Below are positions 1 to 8,105 of a stretch of 64,000 nucleotides of DNA, piece after piece. Every line of letters begins with the position of its first letter. The stretch's first letter is position 1. Origin of the DNA: Actinophytocola xinjiangensis (GTDB lineage: Bacteria > Actinomycetota > Actinomycetes > Mycobacteriales > Pseudonocardiaceae); assembly GCF_001921215.1 (NCBI RefSeq), contig NZ_MSIF01000006.1:124001-188000 (forward strand), written 5' to 3'. The position numbers and the translations under genes were made by a program. Under the pieces are notes generated by a model. It did no database searches. It worked only from the letters and a program-made list of their open reading frames with translations, and was not told where the DNA came from.

Positions 1-165
1 CTTCATCGCGGCCTGCTCGGTCGGGAAATGCCCTCGAGCACGGATCGCCCGGCGATAGCGCGCGTTCAACGACTCGATCGCATTCGTCGAGCAGATCATC
101 GGCCGGATCTCGACGTCGTAGTCGAGGAACGGAGTGAATTCTTCCCAGGCATTACGCCAGACAAC
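1..165 (-). pseudogene. IS256-family (mutator-type) transposase fragment
   Basis: On the minus strand this stretch encodes the conserved C-terminal part of an IS256/Mutator-type DDE transposase: WRNAWEEFTPFLDYDVEIRP, then ICSTNAIESLNARYRRAIR and ARGHFPTEQAAMK. The STNAIES-LN-R-R motif is diagnostic for the family. The reading continues past the left edge of the window. On its N-terminal side homology stops abruptly near position 165-180, immediately beside the stop codon of the acetyltransferase gene, so the catalytic N-terminal part is missing here. I read it as a truncated insertion-sequence remnant. A less likely alternative is a rearranged copy whose other part lies elsewhere. The family call is firm; its state is inferred. 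Confidence 0.8.
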
Positions 166-183
166 AACGTGGGCCTGACCAGA

Positions 184-657
184 TCAGATCGAGATCTGGA
201 AGACGGCACGGTCCTTGCCAGGTCCCTTGAAGTTGGCGATGACGGGGACCCCGTTGACGATGCGATCGCCGCCGGCGTTGGAGAAGCCCATCGATTCCCA
301 CGCGGCTTGTGCGGCCGCGTTCTCCGGTTCAGAGGTGAGGTATATCCGTGTGCAGTTCCAGGCGGTTGCCTGCTCTCGGACGTGGCCGATCAGCGACTGG
401 GCGATGCCGGCGCGGCGGTGGTCGGGATGGGTCATGACGTCCTGGATGTAGACCTCGTTCGGGGCGTCCTGGCTGCGGAAAGCGATAGCCGCTCCGGCGA
501 GTTCATCGTTGATGACGGCGGTGGGGCATGTGGAGGAGAAGAGGGTGGCGTAGAGCCAGTAGTCGGAGGCGGTACGGGCCCTGACGTAGGGTGCGCCGAG
601 GTCCATGAGCGCGAGGATCTGTGGGATGAGGTCAATGCGCAGCGGCGTGATCTTCAT
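184..657 (-). CDS. GNAT-family N-acetyltransferase
   Basis: This 157-residue protein has the single-domain GNAT fold and would transfer an acetyl group from acetyl-CoA to an unknown amine. The acetyl-CoA pyrophosphate-binding motif A is visible around residues 70-95: beta strand EVYIQDVMTHPDHRRAGIAQ, with the R-R-x-G-I-A loop. It is followed by an ExxNxAAQAAWESMGF motif B, the usual C-terminal signature. Length is normal for the family. The ATG at 657 gives the complete fold. The gene ends against the truncated transposase, so it probably sits at an insertion boundary. Its substrate cannot be told from sequence; a resistance or small-molecule role is as likely as protein acetylation. Confidence 0.85.
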   Translation of the reverse strand: MKITPLRIDLIPQILALMDLGAPYVRARTASDYWLYATLFSSTCPTAVINDELAGAAIAFRSQDAPNEVYIQDVMTHPDHRRAGIAQSLIGHVREQATAWNCTRIYLTSEPENAAAQAAWESMGFSNAGGDRIVNGVPVIANFKGPGKDRAVFQISI

Positions 658-1156
658 GGTGCTCCTGGGGTCGTATCGCGGACGAGGTTGGTGAGGTGGC
701 GGACGACATCGCTGGGATCAACGGCGTCGGAGACGCTGCGGCCGACGACAAGGATAGGTGGGAAGAGCTCTGCGTCGTGCTCGCCGCAACGATTCACCGG
801 CCCCACGCGGCATGGCCCGGTAACGGCAGCCCATGAACTCGACTCGGCGATCGGCGAGAGACGGACACACCGACGGGCGCCCGGGAGCGGTACCGCGCTC
901 ACAAGCTGAACCATCACTCTCTGTGCCAAATATGACTCCTCGTAACAGTGAACTCCGGGAACCTTGGCCCGCCCGACGGCCCAGCACGTCACCGGCAGCG
1001 CACCGACGGCGATCGCGTTTGTGTCAGTGTGCGCGAAGACCGGTGTCGCGCCGAGCCGGGGAGAGCTCGTCGACCCTGAATCTGTTCGCGTCGCCGAAGA
1101 GCTAGCGGCACTCCAAGCTCAGCCGATGCAAGGATGCACCTGCCCGTGACCTCAGC
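658..1156. other. Gene-poor stretch with possible degraded coding sequence
   Basis: I see no convincing gene here. A minus-strand frame from about 992 to 654 encodes 112 residues and stops in a 4-base ATGA overlap with the acetyltransferase start, which would suit translational coupling. Its C-terminal 40 residues (from about DAELFPPILVVG to LVRDTTPGAP) look protein-like, while the N-terminal part looks random. It may be the tail of a decayed upstream gene. A plus-strand frame at 964-1149 has plausible codon use but no recognisable family. No tRNA, repeat or clear promoter was recognised. Confidence 0.35.
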
Positions 1157-2254
1157 TCAGGGCAGACGCCACAGCGTGATCCCGTCGTCGGTGTACGTTG
1201 CGAGGGTCGCGCCGTCCGGGCTGAACGCGAGGCGTGGCGTGTCGACGTGGTTCGGCATCGTCGTGACCGTCCGCCAGGTGCCGGTGTCCCACAGCCGGAT
1301 AGTCCCGTCCTCGGCCGCGCTGGCCAGCAGCTTGTCCTCCGGCGCGAACGCCACCGCGCTCACCGGGCCGCTGTGCCCGGTGAGGGTCGTGACGACGTCC
1401 CCGGACGGCAGGGCGCGGATCTGGATGTCGCCGTTGCCCTGGCCGATGGCAGCCACGGTGCTCGCCGGGTCGATCGCGACCGAATTCGCGTAGTCCTCGG
1501 TCTCCATGGTGGTGACCGGAGTCCACGTCGCACTGTCCCAGTAGGTCAGCACCGAGGACGAGTACGAGCTGGTGAGGAAGTGCCCGTCCGGTGCGGCCAG
1601 GACACTGTCGTCCTGGTTGGGGGCGATGGGGTGCTCACCCGCGGGGGCGCCGGTGGCGGCGTTCCACAGTCGGAAGGCGGTCTCGGTCTTGGTGACAACC
1701 AGCTTGCTGTCCAGCGTGAACGTCCCACCCCCGCTGACGTCGGGCAACGGGAACTCAGCTGACGACACGGTTTCCGGGTCGCGGAGCAGCACGGTGCCGT
1801 CCCCGCCGTTGTCCACCACGATGCTGCGCCCGTCGGGGCTGATCGTCATGCCCAGCACGGACGTGTCGAACCCGATCGTCTTCGCCACGTCGTTCCTGTC
1901 GACGTCGATCAGGTGCAGCGATGGCGGCTGGTACGTGGTGACCACGAGGTACTTGCCGTCGGCGCGATAGGCCAGCCCGGTCGGGCTGCCCTCGACGGGA
2001 ACCGTCGCCGCCGCCTGGGGTGCGGCCGCGACGACACCACCGCGTTGCGTGACGGCGGTCCCGCCGACCGTCGCATCGCCGCCAACCAGCCCGTAGCCAC
2101 TCGCACCCAGCACCACCACCAACGCGGCCGCCATCACGGCGTACGGCCTGGGGTTGGCCTTCGCGTGGTTGACGACCCGCTGCCGGATGGTGACCGACTT
2201 GCCCCGTACGGAGCCGATGTAAGCGCCCGAGTTCACGGACGTGTCCCTTCTCAT
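1157..2254 (-). CDS. Membrane-anchored WD40-repeat protein
   Basis: The protein is 365 residues from the ATG at 2254. That start overlaps the stop of the upstream nucleosidase-propeller gene by ATGA, so the two are translationally coupled. The N-terminus holds the motif NSGAYIGSV (about residues 8-16), a basic stretch, then a membrane segment (about residues 40-58, MAAALVVVLGASGYGLVGG). The rest is WD40-like propeller, with repeats such as GHSGPVSAVAFAPEDKLLAS, DGTIRLWDTGTW and FSPDGATLATYTDDGITLW. The propeller would sit outside the membrane if the N-terminus is cytoplasmic. A reading frame continues upstream to 2455 but runs through the neighbouring gene and lacks homology. The function is unknown; a ligand- or protein-binding sensor is the natural inference. 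Confidence 0.8.
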   Translation of the reverse strand: MRRDTSVNSGAYIGSVRGKSVTIRQRVVNHAKANPRPYAVMAAALVVVLGASGYGLVGGDATVGGTAVTQRGGVVAAAPQAAATVPVEGSPTGLAYRADGKYLVVTTYQPPSLHLIDVDRNDVAKTIGFDTSVLGMTISPDGRSIVVDNGGDGTVLLRDPETVSSAEFPLPDVSGGGTFTLDSKLVVTKTETAFRLWNAATGAPAGEHPIAPNQDDSVLAAPDGHFLTSSYSSSVLTYWDSATWTPVTTMETEDYANSVAIDPASTVAAIGQGNGDIQIRALPSGDVVTTLTGHSGPVSAVAFAPEDKLLASAAEDGTIRLWDTGTWRTVTTMPNHVDTPRLAFSPDGATLATYTDDGITLWRLP

Positions 2255-4065
2255 CGGACGAGCAACCGGTCGGCGGGCACGTCGATGTCCCCCGACTGGC
2301 CCCAGCACTCGGCCCGCCCGTCCTCCCGCAGCGCACAGGAGTACTCGCCGCCCGTGTTCTGGCCGAGGACCGCGAACGTGCCGTCCGGCGGGGTGGTCGC
2401 GCCTTCGTTTCCCTTTCCCCAGCAGGCGATCGTGTTGTCGGTGCGCAACCCGCACGAGTGCTCCTCGCCCGCGGACACGGCGCGGAACGTGCCCTTCGGT
2501 GCGACGGTCTGCCCGCGATCATTGCGGCCCCAGCAGGTCACGCTGTCGTCGGTGCGCAGGCCGCAGGCGTGGTGGCCGCCGACGGAGACCGTGCGGAAGG
2601 TGCCGGACGGTGGCTTCAGGTCGTCGTCCCCCCAGCAATGGATGGTCGCGTCGGTGCGGACCCCGCACACGGCGTCGTACATGGACGCGGTGACCATGGA
2701 GAACGTTCCGGTCGGGTCGGTGCCGTCGTCGCCGTTGACCTTCTTGTCCTCGTCCCAGCACGTCACCTTGCCGTCGCGCAGCACGCCGCACCCCGCGGTG
2801 ACGGCCGTGAACCGGGCCCGGGGGCCGGGTTGCGGTATCTCCTTCTCCTCACGTGGTGTGGGACTCGGCCCGGTCGTCGTGTGCGCACCGTCGCTGTCCC
2901 AGCACGTCGCGGTGCCGTCCTCACGCAGGCCGCAGGCGATCCCGTTGCGGGTGGCGACCGAGGTGAACTGTCCCTCCGGTCTGAGGTACTCGGCCGACTG
3001 GCCCCAGCAGATCGCGGTGTGGTCGGTGCGCAGCCCACACGCGGACTTGTCGCTGACCGACAGGAGGCCCACGGTGCCGGCGGCTGTGGTGGAGGACGAG
3101 TCCTGGTCGTCCGCCGCGGTTGGGCTGACCAGGCCCCACGTGCCCCAGCCAAGCAGGGCGATCACGACCGCGAAGACGATGATCGCGGGCACGGGATTGC
3201 TCCGCACCCCGTTGATCACCCGCTGGGTGATCTTCACCTTGCCGCTGTCGCCGGCGTCCACCATCCCGATGTAGGCGCCGGAGTTGTCGACGATCGGCCC
3301 CTGCCCCTGCCCCTGCCGCGGCGCCGCCTGCCGGTAGGCGGCCGCGACCAGTCCAGCGGCGAACGCGGCGGCGTTGGCGGCGGCGGTGGGCTGCCAGCCC
3401 GCGGCGTCTTCGGCGAACTTGCCCTCGCCACCACCCGCGTGGTCGCCGATGCCGCGGATCGCGACGACCGGGGTGGACTCGGACAGGTGCGCGGCCAGGG
3501 CCACGCCGGAGCTCTCGGTCTCCACCGCCACGGCGTCGTTGTAATGCAGGCGCAGGCGGTCGCTCTCTGGTGCCGTGACCGAGTTGAGCACAACGTCACC
3601 GGCGGCGACCGGTTCGAAGTGGATGGACGGGGCGGTCTTCTTCTTCGCGCCCGGCCACGCCTGGCTCCGATGGACCAGCCTGGCCAGTTCGAGCAACCGG
3701 TGGTTGGTGTCCCACGCCCTCGGCCTGGCCTGGTACCGATCCTGGTCGATTCGCCCGCCCTGATAGGCGTAGATCCGGTTGGCCACGACCACGTCGCCGA
3801 GCGCCAGCCAGTCCCGCATGCCGCCCGCGATGCCGACGAACAACACCGCGGCGGGGGCGAACTCGGCGATCACGCGTTCGGTGAGCGCCGCGGCGTTCGC
3901 GGTGCCCATGCCGATGGCGGCCAGCACGACCTGCGCCTGTGGCTCGTCCTTCAGGCGTCCGATCTCGACGTACGTGCCGGCGGGCAACTGGTGCCACCGC
4001 AGGTTCCTCAGGTGCTTCTTCACCGCCAGGTACTCGATCTCGAGTGCGGTCAGGATCACGATCAT
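2251..4065 (-). CDS. MTA/SAH-nucleosidase-like domain fused via a membrane segment to a seven-repeat RCC1-like propeller
   Basis: This 604-residue protein has three parts. Residues 1 to about 245 are a PNP/UDP phosphorylase-type nucleosidase domain: it opens MIVILTALEIEYLAVKKHL, has FVGIAGG, then VAVETESSGVA with the metal/purine-binding Met-Glu region replaced by VETES, and an IRGIGDHAGG loop. A motif NSGAYIGMV and a basic stretch follow, then a membrane helix near residues 290-312. The C-terminus has seven Cys-x-Leu-Arg-x-Asp ... Cys-Trp repeats of RCC1/BNR type, consistent with a seven-bladed propeller stabilised by disulfides outside the cell. The ATG at 4065 has GGGAG eight bases upstream and starts exactly at the domain; an upstream ATG at 4116 would add 17 unrelated residues. 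The architecture resembles conflict-system receptors that couple a sensor to a nucleosidase effector; that role is inference. Confidence 0.8.
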   Translation of the reverse strand: MIVILTALEIEYLAVKKHLRNLRWHQLPAGTYVEIGRLKDEPQAQVVLAAIGMGTANAAALTERVIAEFAPAAVLFVGIAGGMRDWLALGDVVVANRIYAYQGGRIDQDRYQARPRAWDTNHRLLELARLVHRSQAWPGAKKKTAPSIHFEPVAAGDVVLNSVTAPESDRLRLHYNDAVAVETESSGVALAAHLSESTPVVAIRGIGDHAGGGEGKFAEDAAGWQPTAAANAAAFAAGLVAAAYRQAAPRQGQGQGPIVDNSGAYIGMVDAGDSGKVKITQRVINGVRSNPVPAIIVFAVVIALLGWGTWGLVSPTAADDQDSSSTTAAGTVGLLSVSDKSACGLRTDHTAICWGQSAEYLRPEGQFTSVATRNGIACGLREDGTATCWDSDGAHTTTGPSPTPREEKEIPQPGPRARFTAVTAGCGVLRDGKVTCWDEDKKVNGDDGTDPTGTFSMVTASMYDAVCGVRTDATIHCWGDDDLKPPSGTFRTVSVGGHHACGLRTDDSVTCWGRNDRGQTVAPKGTFRAVSAGEEHSCGLRTDNTIACWGKGNEGATTPPDGTFAVLGQNTGGEYSCALREDGRAECWGQSGDIDVPADRLLVR

Positions 4066-4213
4066 CGCGGCTCTCCCATCCGGCGTCGTGCCCCGCACGC
4101 TAGCCAGCATACCCATTTTGCGTCAACATGACATGAAGTCTCCCGACCGCAACTTCGCCCTGCGTCGAGACCTACATCGCCAAAGGGGGGCGAAGCGTTG
4201 CTGTCGAACGGAC
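4066..4213. promoter_or_regulatory. Divergent promoter region between the nucleosidase-propeller operon and the Nudix regulator
   Basis: About 150 bp separate the two divergent genes and must hold both promoters. The heptamer ACATGAA occurs twice in the same orientation, at about 4133 and 4212. No perfect palindrome stands out. Autoregulation by the Nudix/winged-helix protein is the expected arrangement for an NrtR-like regulator but is not shown by a site I can define. Confidence 0.35.
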
Positions 4214-4948
4214 ATGAAATATGCTGCGGTTGTGACACAGAACGACGACGGCTGGACCATCCCCCTGGTCGCGATCGCGGTCGACCTCGTCATACTGACC
4301 ATCAGGTCGGCGGCGTTGCACGTACTGCTCGTCGAACGCGCAGAGATGCCATACGAAGGGAAACCAGCACTGCCCGGCGGGTTTCTCGCGACCGAATCCG
4401 AGGACCTCGACACCGCGGCGGCCCGGGAACTGACCGAGGAGACCGGGCTGCGCGCCGAGTGGTTGCACCTCGAACAACTGCGCACCTACGGCACGCCCAA
4501 CCGCGACCCGCGCGGCCGCGTGGTCTCCGTCAGCTACCTGGCCATCGTGCCGGACCTCCCGGAACCGGAGGCGGGCGGCGACGCGAGCGACGCCAACTGG
4601 ATGCCGGTCAGACAGGTGCTCCGCCGCCGGGCCGGGCTCGCGTTCGACCACGACCGCATCCTCACCGACGGCCTCGAACACGCGCGGCGGAAACTGGAGC
4701 ACACCACGCTGGCCACGGCGTTCTGCCCGCCGCAGTTCACGGTGACCGAGCTGCGGAACGTGTACGAGATCGTGTGGGGTGTGCGCCTCGACCACCGCAA
4801 CTTTTACCGGAAGGTCACCGGCACGAGGGACTTCCTGGTCCCCACCGGCACACAGACAAAACAGCACGGTGGCAGGCCTGCGGCGTTGTTCCGCCGGGGC
4901 ACCGCCACGGCGCTGTACCCGCCGATCCTGCGGGGCTCGTCGACCTGA
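4214..4948 (+). CDS. NrtR-like Nudix/winged-helix transcriptional regulator
   Basis: The protein is 244 residues from the ATG at 4214 (a GTG at 4232 is an alternative; neither has a strong ribosome site). The N-terminal Nudix domain has the box G-GF-x5-E-x7-RELTEET-GL: PGGFLATESEDLDTAAARELTEETGL. The C-terminal part, FTVTELRNVYEIVWGVRLDHRN, then FYRKV and a basic tail, matches the winged-helix half of NrtR-family regulators, which bind ADP-ribose or related NAD metabolites and control DNA binding. It lies divergent from the nucleosidase-propeller operon, so it probably senses a nucleotide product and controls that operon. Whether the Nudix box still hydrolyses anything is unknown; several NrtR proteins only bind ligand. 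Confidence 0.8.
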   Translation: MKYAAVVTQNDDGWTIPLVAIAVDLVILTIRSAALHVLLVERAEMPYEGKPALPGGFLATESEDLDTAAARELTEETGLRAEWLHLEQLRTYGTPNRDPRGRVVSVSYLAIVPDLPEPEAGGDASDANWMPVRQVLRRRAGLAFDHDRILTDGLEHARRKLEHTTLATAFCPPQFTVTELRNVYEIVWGVRLDHRNFYRKVTGTRDFLVPTGTQTKQHGGRPAALFRRGTATALYPPILRGSST

Positions 4949-5196
4949 CGAACACCAGCGGACATGCGCTGGCGACTGGGCCATCCAGGCGGAAATCCAT
5001 TACCAGGGGTTACACATAACGCTGTATGCAAGTACCTCGGTTGGTGACCCAGCGCTCGCCAACTGCCTGGTCGACCACGCCGCAGCCCGCAGCGCCATTC
5101 TCCCCGGCCGACCCGCTGCTGCGTTACCGCGACCAGCACCCACTCACCAGCCGACGCTACGACCGCCCCTGGTAACGACTCCCCTGGATCGCCACA
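4949..5196. other. Non-coding stretch, nothing recognised
   Basis: Open frames occur on both strands but none has a recognisable family, a ribosome-binding site or a matching neighbour. It lies between the Nudix regulator and the recombinase remnant and may hold further decayed mobile-element sequence. Confidence 0.4.
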
Positions 5197-5450
5197 TCAA
5201 CGGCCCTCTGATCCGCGTGGTAGACGATCTCCAGCCTCAGCGCTTCGTAGACCGAAGAACGCGTACCCGGTGTATCGCGGGTTGTCCAAGATCGCCCGAA
5301 CAGTGCTGCCCTGCCAACCATCCGCCAGCCGGTACCTGTTCTGATGCGACGCACCACTTCCGCCGCCGGCCCATCAACCACCAGCACCCGCAGCCGGTAG
5401 CCCTCGGCGGCCTTGCGCGGATTCGGGTGCGGACCCCCGTCGACCGTCAA
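5197..5450 (-). pseudogene. Frameshifted serine-recombinase remnant
   Basis: Reading the minus strand from 5450, the first frame gives PHPNPRKAAEGYRLRVLVV followed by PAAEVVRRI, the linker and start of the Recombinase (PF07508-type) domain of large serine recombinases. Homology then jumps to the next frame, WQGSTVRAILDNPRYTGYAF, the hallmark of the same domain, ending at a stop at 5197. Several dozen residues that normally lie between these two blocks are missing, and there is no N-terminal catalytic serine domain. This is a deletion and frameshift remnant of an integrase or transposon resolvase. It marks an old integration event near the tRNA array. Confidence 0.75.
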
Positions 5451-5596
5451 CTATCGGTGACAGCCCGCGGCCGGCGGGAAAGCGGGAGTGCTAACCATAC
5501 TGACGGGGTGTCCCCCGCTCAGTTCCTTGTCAGAAGGAAGCACCCCCATGGCCCGCCGGCCGCGGAGCCGAGGAAAGCACGGACGCTGTGTACCAG

Positions 5597-5619
5597 ATCC
5601 GCCCCGTGGGGGCGGTCCC
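5597..5619 (-). terminator. Strong hairpin downstream of the SCO0854-type gene
   Basis: A GC-rich inverted repeat (CCGCCCC and GGGGCGG around a 3-base loop, extended by GAT/ATC) lies about 50 bp past the stop of the SCO0854-type gene. No run of T follows, so it is a plausible but not canonical intrinsic terminator. Confidence 0.5.
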
Positions 5620-5669
5620 GAATCGAACGGAGTAGTAGGAAGCGTCCGCATGGCCTCGGCTGTCACTTG

Positions 5670-7826
5670 TCACGCTGGGATCAGCTCGTTGAGCCTGTCC
5701 AGCGTGTACACCTCCGATCCCTCCGGCAGGTCCTGCGGCGCGTCGATGCCGACGAAGGTCACCGGCTCGTCCGGCGCCTGCCCGTCCCAGGTGGTCACCT
5801 CGGCCCGGGTCCGCCACCGGTCGAACAGGTAGGACATGGTCAGGTACCGCCGCTCCACCAGCGCCCGCACCCGGTCAGCCGTGCTGAACGCGTTGTTCTC
5901 CACTCGGTTGAACCCCCGCATGCCGCGCAGGTACAGGTGCAGCCACACGGCCTGCCAGCCGTGCTCGCCCTTCGCGAACACCACCGGCAGTGCGACCCGG
6001 CCCTGTCCGCGCATCTGCGAACGCGACCGCACGGTCCTGGCGTCGAACGGCGCGCCCCGCTGTGCGACCTCCCGGGTCTGGTACCCGAACATCGACTCGG
6101 CGACCTCGTCGAACGACTCACCCGAGTAGATGTTGACCTGTGGCACCACGTAGCGCCCCGGCAGCGACAACGGCACGTCGATGAACTCGGTCGCGCCGTT
6201 CTCCGCGTGGGTGACGTCCCCGGAGTGCACCACGCCCGCGTGACGGTAGTTCGTCCACGACACCTGGCCCACCGAACGGAACTCGTCGTCGAGCAGCAGC
6301 GCCGACAGGTCGTAGTCCGTGCGCCGCTCCGTCTGCCGCCAGTAGGTGAACAACCGCACCAGCTCACCGGACACCGAGGCACGCGAACCCCGTGGCAGCA
6401 CGGCGAACCCGCTCTCGGCCGCCTTGCCGGACAACGGCAACGCGACGTCGAGCACATCCGGGTGCACCAGGAGCGGCCGCTGCAGTTCCGGCAGCCGGTC
6501 GGTGATCTCGTTGTCCAGCGACGACTCCAGCTCGACCACCAGCTCGGCGGGCAGCGGCGGGCGTTCGTCCGGCCCGACCCACGCGCGCCGCGAACGGTTC
6601 GCGTACATCCGGACCGGCGCGGGCACCTGCCGGTTGCCGACGTGCTCCCGCAGCGAGCAGAGCACCCGGCCCGACGCCGAACCGAGCGCACCGGTGATCG
6701 CCTCGACCACCGAGTCCCGCTCGGTCGCGGGCGCGAGCCGCAGCAACCGGTCCGCGGACCGCAGGAGCAGTCCCGGCGCGTCCGACAGCACGGCCGCGGC
6801 CTGCCCGATCGAACCCGCGCGGAACGCCGCCTCCGCACGGCCCGGGAGACCGCGCACCCGGCGCTCCCCACGTGCGACCGTGAAGACGTCCTGTGCGTGC
6901 GGCCACTGGCCGAACTCGTGCGGGTGCAGCCGCTCCCCGAGCCGCTTCCACGGCTCCGCGTGGCGGGCGACGTCACCGAGCTTGCCCGGGTTCGCGGCGA
7001 CGACCTCGTTCAGCGCGGCCAGCAGGATCCGCCGCTCCCGGCGCCGGAACGCCCGCAAGCGCGTCGGCGTCGCGAGCGACACGTCGCCGCCGGAGACCTG
7101 GCAGGCAACGCGCAGCACGTCGGTCGTGGTGTCCACGGCGACGAGCGGGGCGCCGAGGACGAGCCGGATGCCGTTGAGCACGGCACGGTTCTCCCGCACC
7201 GGGATCTCGGCGGGCTGCTCGCCGTCCATGCAGGCGACCGCCAGCTCGGACAGGATCGCGAGATCCGCCTCGCCGTGCGGTGTCACACTGCCGGCGAGGG
7301 CGAGGTAGAGCCGCGTGGCCTCCGCGTCTACGGTGTCCCCGAGGTTCAGCACGGTCAGCCGGTCACCGGCCGACGCGATCAGCTCGTCGTGCGCGGCCAG
7401 CAGTTCGGCGTAGGTGTGCTGGTAGGTGCCGTAGCCCGGCAATGCGAGCAGGTTGACCCCGCCCGAGGTGACCGCGTCGCGCAGCTGCTCGTCGGTGGCG
7501 CCGCCGCCGGTGAGCACGGCCGCACGCAGGCGCTCGACCCAGAACTCGACGGTGTCCGGCACGTCGTGCGGGAAACCGATGAAGTAGGCGTTGTGCTGGA
7601 CGTGGTCGCCGACCAGCTCGCGCACCGCCGCCACGACGGTGGCCGCGAGGTCCATGGCCGGGCCGACGGCCAGCGCGCCGACGTGCGCCAGCAGCGCCCG
7701 CGACGCCGTGAACCCGGCGTCGAGCAGAGCGGCGTCGAGCTGCCGGGCCACCGGCGTGCCATCGCCTGCCGCCCCGGTGCTCGCCGGCACACGCAACGTC
7801 TTCTGGATGATCAGCTTCTCGAGCAC
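5670..7826 (-). CDS. MXAN_6230/SCO0854-type protein with TerD-like C-terminus
   Basis: The 718-residue protein resembles the actinobacterial/myxobacterial family called MXAN_6230/SCO0854. The N-terminal two thirds are helical (for example FIGFPHDVPDTVEFWVERL, then a region of basic residues near 290-300). The C-terminal portion (about residues 520-640) is TerD/stress-protein-like: FIDVPLSLPGRYVVPQVNIY, then REVAQRGAPFDARTV and FAKGEHGWQAVWLHLYLRG. The start is GTG at 7826 with GGAGG 12 bases upstream. It follows the tRNA array on the same strand with only about 50 bp between, so it is probably cotranscribed with the tRNAs. No catalytic residues are recognised. A role in tRNA or translation stress is suggested by context only. 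Confidence 0.75.
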   Translation of the reverse strand: MLEKLIIQKTLRVPASTGAAGDGTPVARQLDAALLDAGFTASRALLAHVGALAVGPAMDLAATVVAAVRELVGDHVQHNAYFIGFPHDVPDTVEFWVERLRAAVLTGGGATDEQLRDAVTSGGVNLLALPGYGTYQHTYAELLAAHDELIASAGDRLTVLNLGDTVDAEATRLYLALAGSVTPHGEADLAILSELAVACMDGEQPAEIPVRENRAVLNGIRLVLGAPLVAVDTTTDVLRVACQVSGGDVSLATPTRLRAFRRRERRILLAALNEVVAANPGKLGDVARHAEPWKRLGERLHPHEFGQWPHAQDVFTVARGERRVRGLPGRAEAAFRAGSIGQAAAVLSDAPGLLLRSADRLLRLAPATERDSVVEAITGALGSASGRVLCSLREHVGNRQVPAPVRMYANRSRRAWVGPDERPPLPAELVVELESSLDNEITDRLPELQRPLLVHPDVLDVALPLSGKAAESGFAVLPRGSRASVSGELVRLFTYWRQTERRTDYDLSALLLDDEFRSVGQVSWTNYRHAGVVHSGDVTHAENGATEFIDVPLSLPGRYVVPQVNIYSGESFDEVAESMFGYQTREVAQRGAPFDARTVRSRSQMRGQGRVALPVVFAKGEHGWQAVWLHLYLRGMRGFNRVENNAFSTADRVRALVERRYLTMSYLFDRWRTRAEVTTWDGQAPDEPVTFVGIDAPQDLPEGSEVYTLDRLNELIPA

Positions 7827-7875
7827 GGGGCCCTCCCTTCCTCCGGTTGCGGCAGTCCACAGTGGAGCAGACCTG

Positions 7876-7944
7876 TCGCGCGTCCTGGTGTCGATCCAGG
7901 AAACCCGGGGCTATGAATCCCAGGTGACAGCCGTGCCACGCGCG
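7876..7944 (-). tRNA. tRNA-Met(CAT)-like
   Basis: A perfect 7-bp acceptor stem (CGCGCGT/ACGCGCG) closes a 69-nt cloverleaf-like sequence. The anticodon loop reads ATTCATA, giving CAT, and the T arm is CCTGG-ATCGACA-CCAGG. The D arm is unusually short and the anticodon stem imperfect. CCA is not encoded. It may be an initiator-like or elongator Met, an Ile2 type, or a decayed copy. It is the last member of the array before the SCO0854-type gene. Confidence 0.6.
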
Positions 7945-7946
7945 TA

Positions 7947-8023
7947 TGGGGTGGTCGACCGGACTCGCACCGGCTTCGACCGCGTCCACAACCCGGCGCC
8001 TCGACTCCTTCGGCTTCGACCAC
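7947..8023 (-). tRNA. tRNA-His(GTG), CCA encoded
   Basis: The acceptor stem GTGGTCG/CGACCAC is perfect and is followed by C and an encoded CCA. The anticodon loop is TTGTGGA (anticodon GTG) and the T arm is GCCGG-TGCGAGT-CCGGT. Oddities are a T rather than the usual histidine identity G at position -1, and one mismatch in the anticodon stem. Sequence resembles actinobacterial tRNA-His but is divergent, as expected for an accessory array copy. Confidence 0.8.
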
Positions 8024-8025
8024 AG

Positions 8026-8093
8026 TGGAGAACGTGGGTGTCGAACCCACCACGGTGATCTTGCAAGGATCACCTGCGCGCCGGCGCGCCTCC
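8026..8093 (-). tRNA. Divergent tRNA-like gene, anticodon probably TGC (Ala)
   Basis: The T arm (TGGG-TTCGACA-CCCA) is clear. The anticodon arm is a 7-bp stem GGTGATC/GATCACC around CTTGCAA, which gives anticodon TGC (Ala); a shifted reading would give GCA (Cys). The acceptor stem pairs only in part (GGAG/CTCC then mismatches) and the D arm is reduced to GCGC-CGGC-GCGC. It may be a decayed or specialised tRNA. Confidence 0.5.
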
Positions 8094-8105
8094 CTTGATG
8101 TCACG

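Noticed and set aside
2458-4131. Long plus-strand frame opposite the nucleosidase-propeller gene
   Set aside because: The reverse strand has coherent domains in order; this frame has only G/R/V-rich composition typical of antisense of high-GC genes.
5620-5669. A T-loop-like sequence (GTTCGATTC on the minus strand) suggesting another tRNA
   Set aside because: Flanking acceptor and anticodon stems do not form; only a short 4-bp stem is present.
5779-7916. Long open frames antisense to the SCO0854-type gene
   Set aside because: They are shadows of a high-GC gene; their translations are Arg/Gly/Pro-rich and lack domains, while the minus strand encodes the conserved protein.
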